Shown here: piece after piece, positions 36,440 to 51,459 of the stretch
How positions within the stretch are numbered: position 1 is the first letter of the stretch
Layout of the letters: each line of letters opens with the position of its first letter
Assembly (NCBI RefSeq): GCF_035594125.1
Contig: NC_087183.1
Coordinates: 6,884,868-6,948,867 of the forward strand
Reading direction: 5' to 3'
From: Scylla paramamosain
Lineage: Eukaryota > Arthropoda > Malacostraca > Decapoda > Portunidae
Length of the DNA stretch: 64,000 nucleotides
Program-made: the position numbers and the translations under genes
Notes under the pieces: generated by a model
The model's database searches: none
The model's input: only the letters and a program-made list of their open reading frames with translations
Told to the model about the DNA's origin: nothing

Positions 36440-37790
36440 AGTTGCACAGGTTTCCAAGGGTATTTTTACGTTTCTAGTGACAGATTAACAACATTTCTAC
36501 ATGCTTTATTGTATTTCAATACTCGTGCTGATGTCAAATTAATTGTCACTACAGGTTAACCGCATTAAAGCGAGTAAACGACTGGGTCGTTTGTCATCCT
36601 GATCCCTTATAGACGTGACGGCGCTTACACGGCGGCGAAGGTTATTTCAGACCCACACGATGACACGAATCATTTATTGTATCCGACTGAATCCGGTTGG
36701 ATCCGCTTGAATTCGGTCAAAACCTGAAGACATACATTAATGATCATAGACAATATTCTATATGAATAATTTGTGTAATACAGGTATGATTCTGCACGTT
36801 ACTTATAGGATAATGTATTTTTACCCAGACAGTTGTTAAACTTACGTGTTTGGGTCTTGGGGAAATCGTTAAGTAACGCGCACGCCCTTTCTGACAGGTC
36901 CTCTAGGTAGGTCTATCTACTTCTGTCTCTGCACCGACACACGTCCTACCTGGACGAGTGTCCTCAGCAAAGTGTCCCTATCGTCCTCACTCCTCAGTTA
37001 CTGCTTGGGTTCCTGCCCTGTCCATCGTTATCCATTAGCGATGGCGATAAGGCCGGCCTCATCTTAGCCTCGTCATAACAAGCATCCTTCATCTTACATC
37101 AACACTACCTCAACACCGACCGTACAAGAAATTCGCTGACTTATGCCTCGTTTTGGTCCTCGCCCTGACCTCCAGGTCCTTTCCTTCCTCATTAACAAAC
37201 TCGCTTGCACAACAACTTTCACCCGCTTGGCAGTAACAGTCAACAACACCTGTTTCACTTCACACTCATGCAAGCCTGCTTCTCTCTCTCTCTCTCTCTC
37301 TCACCTCACCACAGCCCACAGTATGTTTACGAACCCACAGTGACTCCCCGCAGCCCCTCACCAATAACTGTCCCCCTCACACACACACACACACACACAA
37401 CATTACATGTACAAACGCTGCATCTTGTACAGTGCCCACAATAAAGAACGAACAAATAAAACGGACAGGCTTCATTTTGTTCCGCCCTGCGTGAATGTAG
37501 TGAGGCTCAACATGTACAAATGAATTGTGAATGTATTAGATGCACAACTCAAAGATATGGAAGCTTGTACACAAAATACAGGACACAGCTTGATGATGAG
37601 TAAGGTGAGTCAAGTATTAGGAATCAAAATGCTCCACTTTCAACTGACCTACTACAAGGAGTAAACTTGTAAAGGGGAAGACATTTGCCAACACAGTAAA
37701 CACACAAGGAAAAATTAATCTCCAAAATAAAAGACTAAACGATTATATATATGCCAACACAAAATAAAGAATAAATGAAGACTAAGCAAC
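36090..37790. other. No recognised gene
   Basis: Mostly unique sequence with a (CT)n run at 36,402-36,437 and (CA)n near 37,380. Short frames on both strands lack domain features. The stretch 36,550-37,150 is comparatively GC-rich and could be regulatory, but nothing specific supports that. Confidence 0.4.
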
Positions 37791-37794
37791 TCTC

Positions 37795-38227
37795 ATCAAC
37801 TCCTCTCCTCGAACTGTCTTCTGCCTCTCTCTCACCGACGCAATGTTGCATCTCTAGCTGTCTTCTATCGCTATTTTCATGCTAACTGCTCTTCTGATCT
37901 TGCTAACTGCATGCCTCCCCTCCTCCCGCGGCCTCGCTTTCTCTCACCCCTATTCTGTCCACCTCTCTAACACAAGAGTTAACCAGTATTCTCAATCATT
38001 CATCCCTTTCTCTGGTAAACTCTGGAACTCCCTGTCTGCTTCTGTATTTCCACCTTCCTATGACTTGAATTCCTTCAAGAGGGAGGTTTCAAGACACTTA
38101 TACATCAATTTTTGACTACTGCTTTGACTCTTTTATGGGACTGGCATTTCAGTGGGCATTTTTTTTATTGGATTTTTGTTGCCCTTTGTCAGTGACCCTC
38201 CTACATAAAAAAAAAAAAAAAAAAAAA
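37795..38227 (+). mobile_element. 5'-truncated LINE, 3' end with poly(A)
   Basis: This interval matches 58,360-58,810 of the larger LINE. Its frame includes FIPFSGKLWNSLSASVFPPS and [12 protein letters not shown], the usual C-terminal segment of this crustacean-type non-LTR polyprotein. It ends 'cctcctacat' followed by about 20 A. The 5' truncation and A tail indicate target-primed insertion. Confidence 0.8.
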
Positions 38228-38309
38228 GCAAACCAAATTAATCTGAACGCTAATAAACAAACCAGCATAATATATTTAAACACTACGATCAAAGATAGTG
38301 AAGTTTAAA

Positions 38310-38935
<626 letters not shown>

Positions 38936-39215
38936 AGTATATATAATTAGTGTAATTCACCAAGTCTCCAACAGCCATTTGTGTAATCGTAATGTAATCC
39001 ACTTGTGTAATCCTGTGGACTAAGAGAGAGATAAATAAAAGAAAATAAAGCAAAATATAATCCATAAGAATTATAATTCGAAATAATTCACAGAAAAAAA
39101 TAAGTAAAAAAAAAAAAAAAAAAGGTAATTAGATCAAAAGACTCAAACTAGAGATAGAACTAACTCACACACAGGTCAGGTCAGGTTCAGTGACAGTGAG
39201 GCTTTTACCGCTACA

Positions 39216-39305
39216 ATGCGACAAGTGATTAGGAACCAGACCCGTTTCGTTAACTCGTTAGTTTATTCAGTTACGGTCAAACCTGACAAGAACGATTTCG
39301 GGATC
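39216..39305 (+). other. Candidate first coding exon MRQVIRNQTRF...
   Basis: Thirty codons start at ATG and end exactly at a consensus donor (ATC|GTAAGT), phase 0. The composition is protein-like (MRQVIRNQTRFVNSLVYSVT then VKPDKNDFGI). No partner exon or family is recognised. Bases 39,306-40,260 contain nothing else I can support. Confidence 0.3.
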
Positions 39306-40269
39306 GTAAGTACATATATTGGTCAATACACAGATTATAATTCCTTACATTCCTTACGGTTCACAACGTATATAGTGTCTCAACATCGAAGCCTATAGAA
39401 CAATGTTGTGTTTTCAACTTACGTATTCGGGGTCTATTGAACAATCTTGGGTACTTTGCCGTCCGTTTTCCACACTGCTCTACCAGTGACGAGAGTACAG
39501 GTCTTCTCACAACAGCAGGCTTCCCTCTGCCTCTCGGCCTAACCTGAGGGAAAAAGCGCCTCTCTACTCTGGCAGGTCATAGGGACAGAGGTCAACCTCG
39601 GAGGCCCCTTGAGTCAGCACAAATTTTCATCTCTCCTAAGTCTTATCTCCCCGTTATTGCTGTCTCGACACTTTCGGATATAAACATCGAACCTCAGTAC
39701 CATCTTACATCATCGCCTCGCTCTACTTCCCATCTTCACTACTACAACTAACTATTTCCTTCCTTTATAATGTCCTTACTCCTTCTGCGATTACGCCTTC
39801 TGGCGCTAACAGAGGCAAACAACAGGAAGGGAATGTGTATGCAGACAGCAGGAGTTAGGTCAGGACACGTAGCTGATGTGTTTTGAGGGCGTTTTGATGT
39901 GTTTTGAAGTAATGTGGTGTCTTTTAAGTTGTTTATAAGTGTTTTTTTTTTATTTACTGTTTATTTGTTGCAGTTTCTATGACCCAATGTTATTACCACA
40001 TTAATTTTCCTTTCACTACTACTACTACTACTGCTCCCAAGGAGATTAGAGATTATATATTTTAATCTAACTTATTTTTATGTTTCTTACTGGAATAAGC
40101 ATTGTGATTTTTTTTTACATATATATTGTACATTAAACAGATACAATACTAGGGGAGAAATAGAGATATGAAGACCCATGGCTTAAAACAATTCTGCACC
40201 ACTACTTTCAAATGGCCTTAGTCCACATGACACGGGTTTTTAAGGGCTTTTTTTTTTTTATTTATAGTT

Positions 40270-40750
40270 CTAAGGACAGATTAACATTTCTGAATTATCA
40301 ACAGTATAAACATCCTTCAGAACACGGATATTCATCAAATATACATCTCTTTACTTTGTTCTCTATACACTGGAGTTTGTAAAGTTCTTTTTTTTGTGTA
40401 GTCTTTCTGCTCCATATGGTGTAGTAGCTAGTCCGACTCCTTTCCAATATCCTTTTCCAGCTAACAACCTGTTACAATTTCTTTCTGTGATTATGTATGC
40501 CATGTTTGCTAGTTATTTAGCTTCGTTCATCTTCTCCTTCTGGTGTTCTTTAAAACAGTCTTTCTTGGTTTCTATTGTTATTCCGAAATATTTTATTTCA
40601 TTACATGTTCTAATGTTTGCAATTGTTTCTGGTTACTCTTGCTGGTTATATATTAATATATTACTTTTTTTCTTATTTATTTGGAGTCCACGTTGCATAG
40701 CTATGTTTTGTATAAGGTTGATATTTATTAGCCTTCTTGAGTCTTCTTGA
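40270..40750 (-). mobile_element. Degenerate LINE reverse-transcriptase fragment
   Basis: The minus strand reads, with several stops, GLQINKKKSNILIYNQQ, then NEIKYFGITIETKKDCFKEH and NRLLAGKGYWKGVGLATTPYG. This is the region after the RT palm in CR1/Jockey-type elements. It abuts the end of the YqaJ-like exon and probably removed the rest of that gene. Confidence 0.7.
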
Positions 40751-42559
40751 GCCTTCTTTCACTGCCCCTGTAGTGTACTGCCTTATGAAAAGTTGTTGAT
40801 GTCAAGGCACCAACTCTCTGATCTTTCCACATACGTGATTTGTACTGGGCATGTGTTTTTGATTGTACGAAATCCATATCTGCACTACCTAAATGTTGCT
40901 TAACAAAATCAACAAATGGCAATGCAAACCTTGATTTACTAAATTCCCCTGCAAGTTCAGTGATTGTGGGTAGCTGCCTGTTCAATCTATCAGGGAAAAG
41001 CACTTGTTCATAACACGTTCGTGATGCACGTTGAGCCATAAACGCATGAAAACTTTCCCCTGGGTTGAAGTTAGGGACAAAGGTACAGGCTCTGTAATGT
41101 TCTGAACGAGGGGTTATTGAACGTGTTATAGAGGTGTCCATCCTGCAAATCATGAAATGCATTGAAACATATATGCCAAGGCAAGTGAGTTATCTCCAGG
41201 GACGGAGAAAAACGTGCTGCTAACTAACAATAGACTATGTTATGTATGAAAGCTCACAATGCTGGATTTCAGAACTATGAGTACCAAAAAGTAAGACAGT
41301 GGATGTACTGATAAGCTAGTAGTGCTGAATGCCATAAAGATTCACTAGACTTATTGCCAGAAGAAAATAAAATACTGAAGACATGCAGCAAACTTGCTTC
41401 CAAACATTAAATGCAAAGCAACTCCTTTCAGACCTCTGTGCCTTACATGCATAGTAACAAACATTAACTCAAGGGCAAGCTATGAGAATAGGGCATTCAG
41501 TAAATTAGTAGGTGTCGGTGTGTGGCAGCACCAGGCATGAGGTTCTTCATCACACAGGGAACAATAACAAATGTGCCTAGAATCTCGTTCTATATACATT
41601 AAGATGCAAATAGGAACTAGAATACACTTTTCTACATAATTCTTTCTTGGAAGTGATAACGGTATGGACATGGAATAAAAAAAAAAAATAAAAAAATAAA
41701 ATAGCCCATTTCGCTTGACTACATGGCACAGCGATGACATGTAGTGGCTTAGCTCTGAGAATACCACATTCTGAAAGAAATTGTTATATCCAAACCTGGG
41801 ACGGACCACAGAGATGGTGCTGGGTTGACCACTTTAAAACAAAAAGTACATTTGATTAAACTCTTATAACCTAGATAATATGAGAATTGAAGACACATTA
41901 TATTTCAATAATACCATTACCTACTTTTAATCATGGTTGCAAAGTATGCTGACACCAACGCAGACTAGGAAAGTATAGGATATGCAGCATCAGTCCCATA
42001 GGCAACTAAGAGACTAATTTAGAGTATGCAGATGTACCATGTTAAAATTTCATTGATATAGATCAATATTAGGTGATTAAAAAGCATAATATGTTCGCAT
42101 AGAGTACAATGATCTCTATGATCCATTCTATGAAGGAGTGTGGCTTACGATGAAATTTTTCACCAAGTTATTTTGCCTAACCAGTTTGATGCTACCTATC
42201 CTATACCTTCCTTGAACCCAAATTCTTCAAGATCTGTGCTCATGAACCAGCCTTAGGAAACTGTTGCTGTTACAACATACCTGTGATCTAGATCGACTGC
42301 CTTTATTTGTTTGGTGTTGCGACGAGGCTTGTTCCATGTACATGGAAGATCAGTGCAGGTTGGTGCTGAAGCATGATCCCCTCTACGTGACACAAAGTCT
42401 TCTATGTCAAACATTAGAGCCACAACGTGCTTGCAACTTCCATCATCTCTGCAAAGTAACAATAAAAAACAAAGTGAAATGGTTTTAATCACCAATGTAA
42501 CATCGTGGAATGGGCCCAGCATAAGGAGACCCGAGCCCCGGCATAGCATAAGGCGTGAA

Positions 42560-43940
42560 ATGAAAATGGGATATGAGTGGCCTTCCTAAATACCAGAGGG
42601 TGGAATGAAGAAAAGTCTAGGATGCTGTTAAAGGAAGAAAGGAAACACTATGATGTGGTAGCAGTCGGAGAAACAGGGTGGCATGATCACACTGAATGGC
42701 AAGAAGGTGAGTCGATGTGTATCGGGAAAGGAAGAAAAATCGGAGAAAAGAAGGGAGGTGGAGTAGGAGTAAGGCAGGGATGTGTAATGCCCCCGACCCT
42801 GTTCAATATATACTCAGAAGAACTGCTTGTAAGAATTAGATTAAGTGGCCAAGGAAATTGACAAAATTGGATGTTTGGCATATTATGCGGATGATGGTGT
42901 CTTGATGACAGAAAAAGTAGATATGGATGATATGTTACAGATAGTGAGCAAATATGGAATAGAATGGGGGCTCAAATTTAGTTCACACAAATGCAAAGTA
43001 ATGCAGTTCAATGACAATAGAAATAATCAGTGGGTGTTAGGGGATTATGTACTGGAGGTGGTGGAGAGTTACACTTACCTGGGAATGCAAGTGAGTGGTG
43101 AAGTAATACGAGGTGAACTACAAAGGACCATAAATGAAGGCAAGGCAAGAAGAGCAGCAGGGAGGATATAGGATAACAAATAAGTATGAAGTAGGCCGGA
43201 GTTTGTGGAAAGGTATGGGAGTCCCACATTGTTTATATTGTGCTGAAATAACAAGATTTACAGAGAATGATGTAAGAACCTTTGAAAAAATACATATGAC
43301 AGGCAGATGGGCATTAGGAGCCCTGAGAAGCACAGGACTGGAGGCAATAAGAGGAGAAATGGGCTGGAGCACCTTCAGAGAGAGAATAGCAAAAGGAAAA
43401 CTGATATTCACGAAAAGACTGGAAGGTTTAGAAGAAAGATGGGAAAAGAAAGTCATAATGGAAGACAGACAGACCAGGTTCTACGTGGAGGAGAGAAATA
43501 AAGAAGTGGAAAAAGAGGGAAAACCTAGAGGAAGACTGGAACAGATTAATAGCTAAAGATATAGCTAGGAAGGTATCTAGAGGAGAATGGAGGGAAAGGA
43601 TGGAGAGAAAATCCACTTTGAAATGGTATGCCAGGAAAGAAAAACCAGAGAAGTTAGGGTAACACACAGGAGATTGGGGAAGTAAGTTGCTATTCAGGGC
43701 AAGGACAGGCACCCTAGAGGTAAATGGTAGGAAAAAGGAGGAACAGGAGCAAAGCTGCAGTTTCTGTGCAGGGGTGGAGGAGACAGTGCAACATCTGATA
43801 GTAGAGTGCAATGAGTATGAGGAAGAGAGAAATCACTTGATGGAAAAGGTTAGAGCCATTGTAGATGAAGTACAATGGAGTAGAAGATTAGAAGATGGAG
43901 GGATAATGCACAGTTCTGGGCCTATATGGAGTTAGAAAAG
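42560..43940 (+). mobile_element. LINE with internal deletion and frame breaks
   Basis: The first frame starts with the endonuclease leader (FLNTRGWNEEKSRMLLKEER, then DVVAVGETGWHDHTEW). After a glycine-rich junction near 42,768 it passes directly into RT motif 4/5 (VRQGCVMPPTLFNIY). The rest of the endonuclease and the first RT motifs are missing. The next frame carries AYYADDGVLM, the catalytic YADD. Later frames hold the thumb, a C-terminal TGTLEVNGR and a CSFCAGVEETVQHLIVEC zinc-knuckle region. At least three frames are used, so it is dead. Confidence 0.8.
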
Positions 43941-45949
43941 AAGCAGATGTACTTGTTAAACACATGAAAAGATTCCTTACACAGGTTTGGGAAAAAGGCA
44001 ACATTATGCAGACCAGGGAGTGACGGAAGAAAGAGGACAATATACAAAGCGATCTAAAGCGAAACAGGTTACAAGAAGAAGGTTTGGTTAGGTTTCCATG
44101 GTTATTGAAGGGAAAGTTTGTAGAAGAGATATGTGAAAAACTAGTAGTGTTTCTTAAGGTATGCAATGGGATACTTCATGGCACATTAATATAACAAATC
44201 TTTACCAGTTGTTTCATATGATATCTAAGAGATGAATTTTTCCAAGTAAGATTTTCCTAGAGAATCATATCAGTCTACATTATTACTACATTAATTGAAA
44301 GCTACTGTGTTCATAAATACCATCATATGTAGTGTCCATTGAGTTCTAGTCAAGACGGGGCCCCTAACCACGACAGGCCTTCACGCGGCCCCTCCCCCAC
44401 AGCCCCGTGTTTGCCAGGACGGCCCTTTGTTTTACCAGGACGGCCCCATTTTGTAGGACGATAATAATAATTCCACACGTATTTATTACATTCTCAATTC
44501 TCACACATACATACATACATATAATAATATAAATTGGGGCTCCTGTACATGTCCAATCTTCTAGAGAGACGTAAAATACAATAACAAGTAATAATTTTTA
44601 AAAAGATATAAAATTACACATTATGTTTATTGCATTAAAAATCAATTCACCTAGGCCTACACACCAAGCAGCCTAGAACATTTCCTAAGAAGAGAAGATG
44701 TGGATATTTCACCCGTCTCATATACTCTCCCAGAGCTTGAATAGTTTCCCTTCTGTAGTTGTTGTTCTTTTCCTCTTGTATCTTCGTAATTTCCCCCTCT
44801 CTTACCAGGCGAAGTTGCAGGGTTACAAGTTGTGACTCATGGTGCAGCAGGGGAACTAATTTGTAGAGTTGGTGAGAATGGTTCCGGGCTTTTTCGTTAA
44901 TCCGTCTGTGCCACCCTTCGACATCATTTGTTCTCACCCGACTTCCCATAGACACTCCAAGCTGCTGGCGGCCAGAGAGTGCTGTCAATCCATGTTTTGC
45001 TAATGTAATGACATAGTGGTTGTACAGCAGGTGGTGCAGCATCGTTCAGTTTACTAAATGCTGCTTGTATGTGTTCTTGTGGCAAAACATGGCAGGGCAA
45101 ACAGTTTGTGTATGAAACTGTATGGAACCCTTCTCTTTGTACGCAACGGCGAGTCCAAGATCCTGTCTTTCTCCAGATACACTGTGCCCAGTGGAACAGG
45201 CATCCACTCACATGAATATGAGGGAAAATCGCTTGTATGCCTTTCCACATAGCCCGCTCAAAGTCGGCTACAGCCTTCTGGAGTTTGTTTTTCTGGTATC
45301 AGTTCTTTAACAGCGTTCATGACCGCTTTGTAGTCTTTGGTGCGTCTTCTACATCTTCTACATCTACATCTTCTCTTGCCTTATTCTTTATATCAGTAAC
45401 GATCTTAATGGCCTTCTGTTTTCCTGGTTGAGCAGGGTGGCAGTGATTGTGGAGACCAGCTGTGAAGGTTTCACCATCTTGAATTGGTTTACAGTCACTC
45501 CGGCCCCTAGTTACACCGGCCCTCAGTCACTGCGGCCCCCAACCCTAGTCACTCCGGCCTACCACCCTAGTCACTCCGGCCTACCACCCTAGTCACTCCG
45601 GCCCACTAATTATACTAAGTTATCTAGAAAGAATATATAGTAACAGGCTCTCTCTTTTATTAAATAATTACGCAGTATAGTCATACACATACACAATAAC
45701 TATGTAATACTATGTAACCTTGAAAGAATATATAATAACAAAAATAACCAAACAATGCTCACCACACCCTGACCACAACATGGGAGCGCTGACTGGCTTT
45801 ATCAGGCAGTCTACTGATACTAAAATATTTCTGTATACAAAAGTATGTGTCTAAAAGTAAAAAACAATTCAGGCAGTCTACTGATACTAAAATATTTATG
45901 TATACAAAAGTATGCGTCTGAGTAAAAAAAAACAAGATTATATTACAAA

Positions 45950-47011
45950 CTAAACACTGGGTCCGCTTAGCCTGGAACATGCTTTTAATAATTGGTCAGT
46001 GGTGAGGTCATGTTGTTTATACTTGTTCCATAGTGAAAATATTCGTCCCTGTAGAGATCGGTATTTTCGTCTCTGACAACGAGCAAGTTTTCCGTCCTTG
46101 ACCAGACGCACTTGGACCTGTACATTTTTGGCTTCTTTGAAAAGTAAGGGAACCAGCACATAAAAAGGAATATGGGAAGAGCCTGCACTACCATTCAAAC
46201 GTCTATGATAACCTTCTACATCATTATTCGTGCGAATGCTCTGGCCAAACACTGTCCATTCACTTGGTGACCAAAACCCACTTATCCATGTTTCTCTCAT
46301 GTACGTTGTTAAATCTTTAATTGGGCCAGCAGGAAGGCGTGATTCAAGGTGATCAAATGTTGATGTAATATGTTCATGTGGGAGAAAGGGAAGAGCCATT
46401 AACTGTTTTAGGTAATCTTGAGTGGGACGATGATTCAAGTATGGAACCGCCAATCCTAACGCCTGAATCTTCCTCCAGACTGCCTGATTCCAATGAAATG
46501 CACAGCCTTGCAACTTTGCAACTGGAAATAATTTCCTGACTACTGACCACAAAGCCATTTCGAAGTCCATCACGATCTTTTCCACTTTACACTCCTGAAT
46601 TATTGCTAAAATAGAATTCAATACCTTTCTGTAGTCTCTCTTTCTTTTCCCTGACATAAGGATGAAAGCTAAGGGGACTTGTTTTACATTACCTTCGCTT
46701 CCCTTAACGAAGGCATGGACTCCAAATAGCTGTTGAAACGGGGCTCGTACTACACGAAATGTGGCATCTAAATACCATGTCCTTGCCTTCTTCAACAAGG
46801 CAAGTTGGTCTGCAGTGGCAAATACTAAGTGTCTTGCATCATCTAGAATAATATCTTTCTGGAGGAATTCATTCGGAATGTGATCAACTACCAATTCAAA
46901 ATCCAATGAATTAGGTTCAACAGGTCTATCTTTCTGTCTTATACGGTTAACATTACGAGATAAATAGACTGGATTTACAAAAGCATTATCACTTCCTTCT
47001 GTCTGCCTCAT
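45950..47011 (-). CDS. MULE transposase, full-length open frame (353 aa)
   Basis: The uninterrupted frame reads RIRQKDRPVEPNSLDFEL (24-40) and then TWYLDATF with D82. VMDFEMALW has D149, GCAFHWNQAVWRKIQ forms a CxxH (170-173), and NNDVEGYHRR has E266. D82, D149 and E266 are placed as in the DDE catalytic triad of Mutator-like transposases, with the usual CxxH between the last two. The enzyme would cut and rejoin element ends. No FLYWCH or other zinc finger is visible upstream, where the sequence turns into (GA)n, so it may be a shorter type or have lost that part. The ATG chosen is the first in frame; the family pattern starts within about 20 residues. Whether the copy is active cannot be told. 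Confidence 0.88.
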   Translation of the reverse strand: MRQTEGSDNAFVNPVYLSRNVNRIRQKDRPVEPNSLDFELVVDHIPNEFLQKDIILDDARHLVFATADQLALLKKARTWYLDATFRVVRAPFQQLFGVHAFVKGSEGNVKQVPLAFILMSGKRKRDYRKVLNSILAIIQECKVEKIVMDFEMALWSVVRKLFPVAKLQGCAFHWNQAVWRKIQALGLAVPYLNHRPTQDYLKQLMALPFLPHEHITSTFDHLESRLPAGPIKDLTTYMRETWISGFWSPSEWTVFGQSIRTNNDVEGYHRRLNGSAGSSHIPFYVLVPLLFKEAKNVQVQVRLVKDGKLARCQRRKYRSLQGRIFSLWNKYKQHDLTTDQLLKACSRLSGPSV

Positions 47012-47248
47012 GGCACGGTCAAGAAAAGTCGTTTTGTGTTCGAAACAAGAAAAGTCGTTTTGTGTTTCGAAAACCTCGGTACCTCAACTCCGAGGAAGGA
47101 GACAGCGTTAACGACTATTATCTATTACGCAAACTCATATAGCTAGTATGTTTTGTAGTAGCAGTATGGTAGTAGTAGTAGTAGTAGTAGTAGTAAGTTT
47201 CTACCTCCACTATCATAATCGTTATTATCATTATTAATATTATTATGG

Positions 47249-47656
<408 letters not shown>

Positions 47657-48864
47657 ATAGGACATACGTGATAAGAGTAGGTGTTTTTATTTATTGTTTA
47701 TTGCATATATATGGCTTCATTCCGCCAGAGAATGGCGCTCTAGCCTCCATAGACATTACAAATGTACAATAAAAGTTGTTAAAAAGTAAACTACAACTAG
47801 GTAAATACACACACACACACACACACTCAAACAACCCAACAATATAATTATATTGCTAACTTTACACACGTGCGTGCCGCCAGGGAGGCCGGAGTGACCT
47901 GGGTCGAACGCGGGGGAGGCCGGAGTGACCGGGGCCGGAAAAAACTAGGGGCCGGAGTGACCGGGGCCGGAAAAACTAGGGGCCGGAGTGACTTGCTACC
48001 CTTGAATTACAGTAGCTTTGCACGTTGTGGTTTTATTTCGTACACTACATCGCCACGTGGTCTTTTTTTGGCCTTGCATGTCTGTTGCTTTTTATGTTGA
48101 AAGTGTTACCATTGCTGTCCACCAATAATGGCTTACCTTTCAGAGAGGCAGCTTCAATTACCTCGTAGTGCAGGTCTGATGACATACTTGAGGTCAGAGA
48201 GACATCAGAAATGTGCTCCTCTTCCATTACGTCTTCATCTAGTTCCTGATGTACGTGGAAAGAAGTGCTGATGTTGAATTCTTGATCTGCTTGTACTTCA
48301 TGGCGTGCGTCAAGTGATGTAATGGAAGTCACAGACAGATTAGGAGTGTGCAATTCTTCCATTACTTCTGACTCTTGATGAACAGAACTGCTGATGTTGA
48401 AATCAGGAGCTGTAAGACACAGTGCACAGCGCCAGTCCGGAAGCTCCCATTCCCCTCGCTGAAGCCGCCTGTAGTCTTGAAAGCTCACCCCCGTTTCACA
48501 GAGTCTGTGTTGCCACCTATAGCAAAGAAATAAAGCAGGTATAAGCAAAAGGGGTCTGTGACTTTGATTTCCATGTAATTCCATCATTTCTTTTAATATG
48601 TATATTACATTGAATCACTACGCAATAATTTACAGAAAATATAGATTTACTTTACTTTTATGCGATTATAGCATCTCTTGAGTTGCTCAGCTGTCCTTGG
48701 TAGGCTATCTGGGTTCATTGCCATAAATTCTTTTCTTACTTCCTTCTTAAGGCACTTTTTTTTCGTGTTTTAATTGTCACTTTACTACACGTAGATTTGG
48801 CACTGCTGGACCCATGGGAATACCCCAACTCACCCCCACCCCCAGAAAGCTCAGTTAAGAAGGG

Positions 48865-48867
<3 letters not shown>

Positions 48868-48939
<72 letters not shown>
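48868..48939. repeat. (TA)n microsatellite in outer MULE intron
   Basis: About 36 TA units lie between exons 1 and 2 of the outer MULE gene. Confidence 0.95.
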
Positions 48940-48946
<7 letters not shown>

Positions 48947-50499
48947 AGTGACAGTATATAATGGAAATAACAACAAATAAGTTACCTTGAACAGTTATCA
49001 CACTGGAGTGCATGGTGACGGCCAGTGACCACCCTGTCACAGCTGTAAACAGCTGCGGGCTGTTTAGGGCGAACAGAGCGATGGCTTGGTGTCGTCATGA
49101 TGAGGCTTTAAAAATAATGATTCCACCAACAGAACGGCTTTTGACATGACCTCGCCTCTCTCTCTCTCTCTCTCTCTGAATGGAATGCACACACACACAC
49201 ACACACACATTGTATTGTATTCTACGTCTCTCTAGAAGATTGGACATGTACAGGAGCCAAGATTTATATTATTTTGCTGTTTATTTTTAATTAGTATGTA
49301 TGTGTGAGAATTGAGAATGTAATACGTGTAAATTATTATTATCGTCCTACAAAATGGGGCCGTCCTGGTAAACAAATGACCGTCCTGGTAAACACGGGGC
49401 CGTCGTGGTAAACACGGGGCCGTGGGGGAGGGCCGTCTTGACCTGCTTCGGTGTCCATTGTACTTACCCTATGCATTGGCAGCCAGCAGTCTCAATCGTT
49501 CCAGTGGTGTTCAGTAAAAGCCACACTTGGTATGGCTTTTCAGACTGTGCAGTCTGCATCCTGCACAAGGCCCGTACATATGTCATGTTGTGGTCTTCTT
49601 GATTCAGTTCTACTTCATCAATGTGTGACTCCATGAAGAGCTGATATCGCCTTTCTTTTTCATATGATATAGCCCGTTCTTAGGACCACCCTCCCTTAGA
49701 AAGGAGATACACCAAGCATTTGGCTGATGTCAGGTGAGGTAGGGATGTTAAGTCTTTTTCCCATGAGGTTATGACACGTGGATCGGGAAATAAGATTACA
49801 TTTCCGTTTAAGGAAACTGTTCTTGTAATACCAGCTACCTCAACATCACTCGGCTGTGTGATTTCCGTGATGCCTGGATTAGCGATGGCCTTCTCGACCA
49901 TATCAACCAGCACTGCTTTACTATATCCAGAATAGGGTATAGCTCGTTCTTTCAGGAATTTTCTTAATTCCGTTGTAGTCCATGATTGTGGCGGTGATGT
50001 ATCCATTGTGCAGGGTAGTCGAGTAAGCGTGGTCCTGTGTTTTGGTTTGCTCGCTGCCCAAGTACCCGAGGATAGTGATCGTACCGCAAAAATAAAGTCT
50101 CTGATACAAAATTTTATTTTCTTTACATTAAATGGATTTGCCTGTTGTTTAGTACATGAAAATGCAAGTATATATTAGTATACTTCCATTGAGGTCAGTA
50201 GAAAATTACAGATTGTCTGCCTTGATACACTTATAGGCTCTTTTAAGAATATCATCTGAAATTATGAATAGAGGCTCAAACAATGTCACGTGCTGTCAGT
50301 TATCACGAAATTAATTGACTTAAAATTCAGACGCATTACTGTGCAACGATACACCTTTGTAAGCTTGTAAAACCTTGTCCCAAAAAAGTATTTATTTTCC
50401 GGCGAGAATTAAAAATTCTGGCGCTATCTGGTATCAAAACGCTGACTGCGACGTCTCTAATTTGAGCGTAATTCTCAAAAAAAGTAATTTCCTCTACGT

Positions 50500-51407
<908 letters not shown>

Positions 51408-51459
51408 ATACCATATACATCATAATTTACAGAGGGTGTCACCACTACATTACATAGAA

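Noticed and set aside
40394..40750. 118-codon plus-strand frame with many hydrophobic residues, like a membrane protein
   Set aside because: The minus strand of the same bases reads as a LINE reverse-transcriptase fragment; the plus frame is its antisense shadow.
45495..45600. Regularly spaced gtcactccggcc repeats resembling a CRISPR array
   Set aside because: The units are imperfect, the spacers are short and uneven, and they form the inverted ends of a MULE in a eukaryotic genome.
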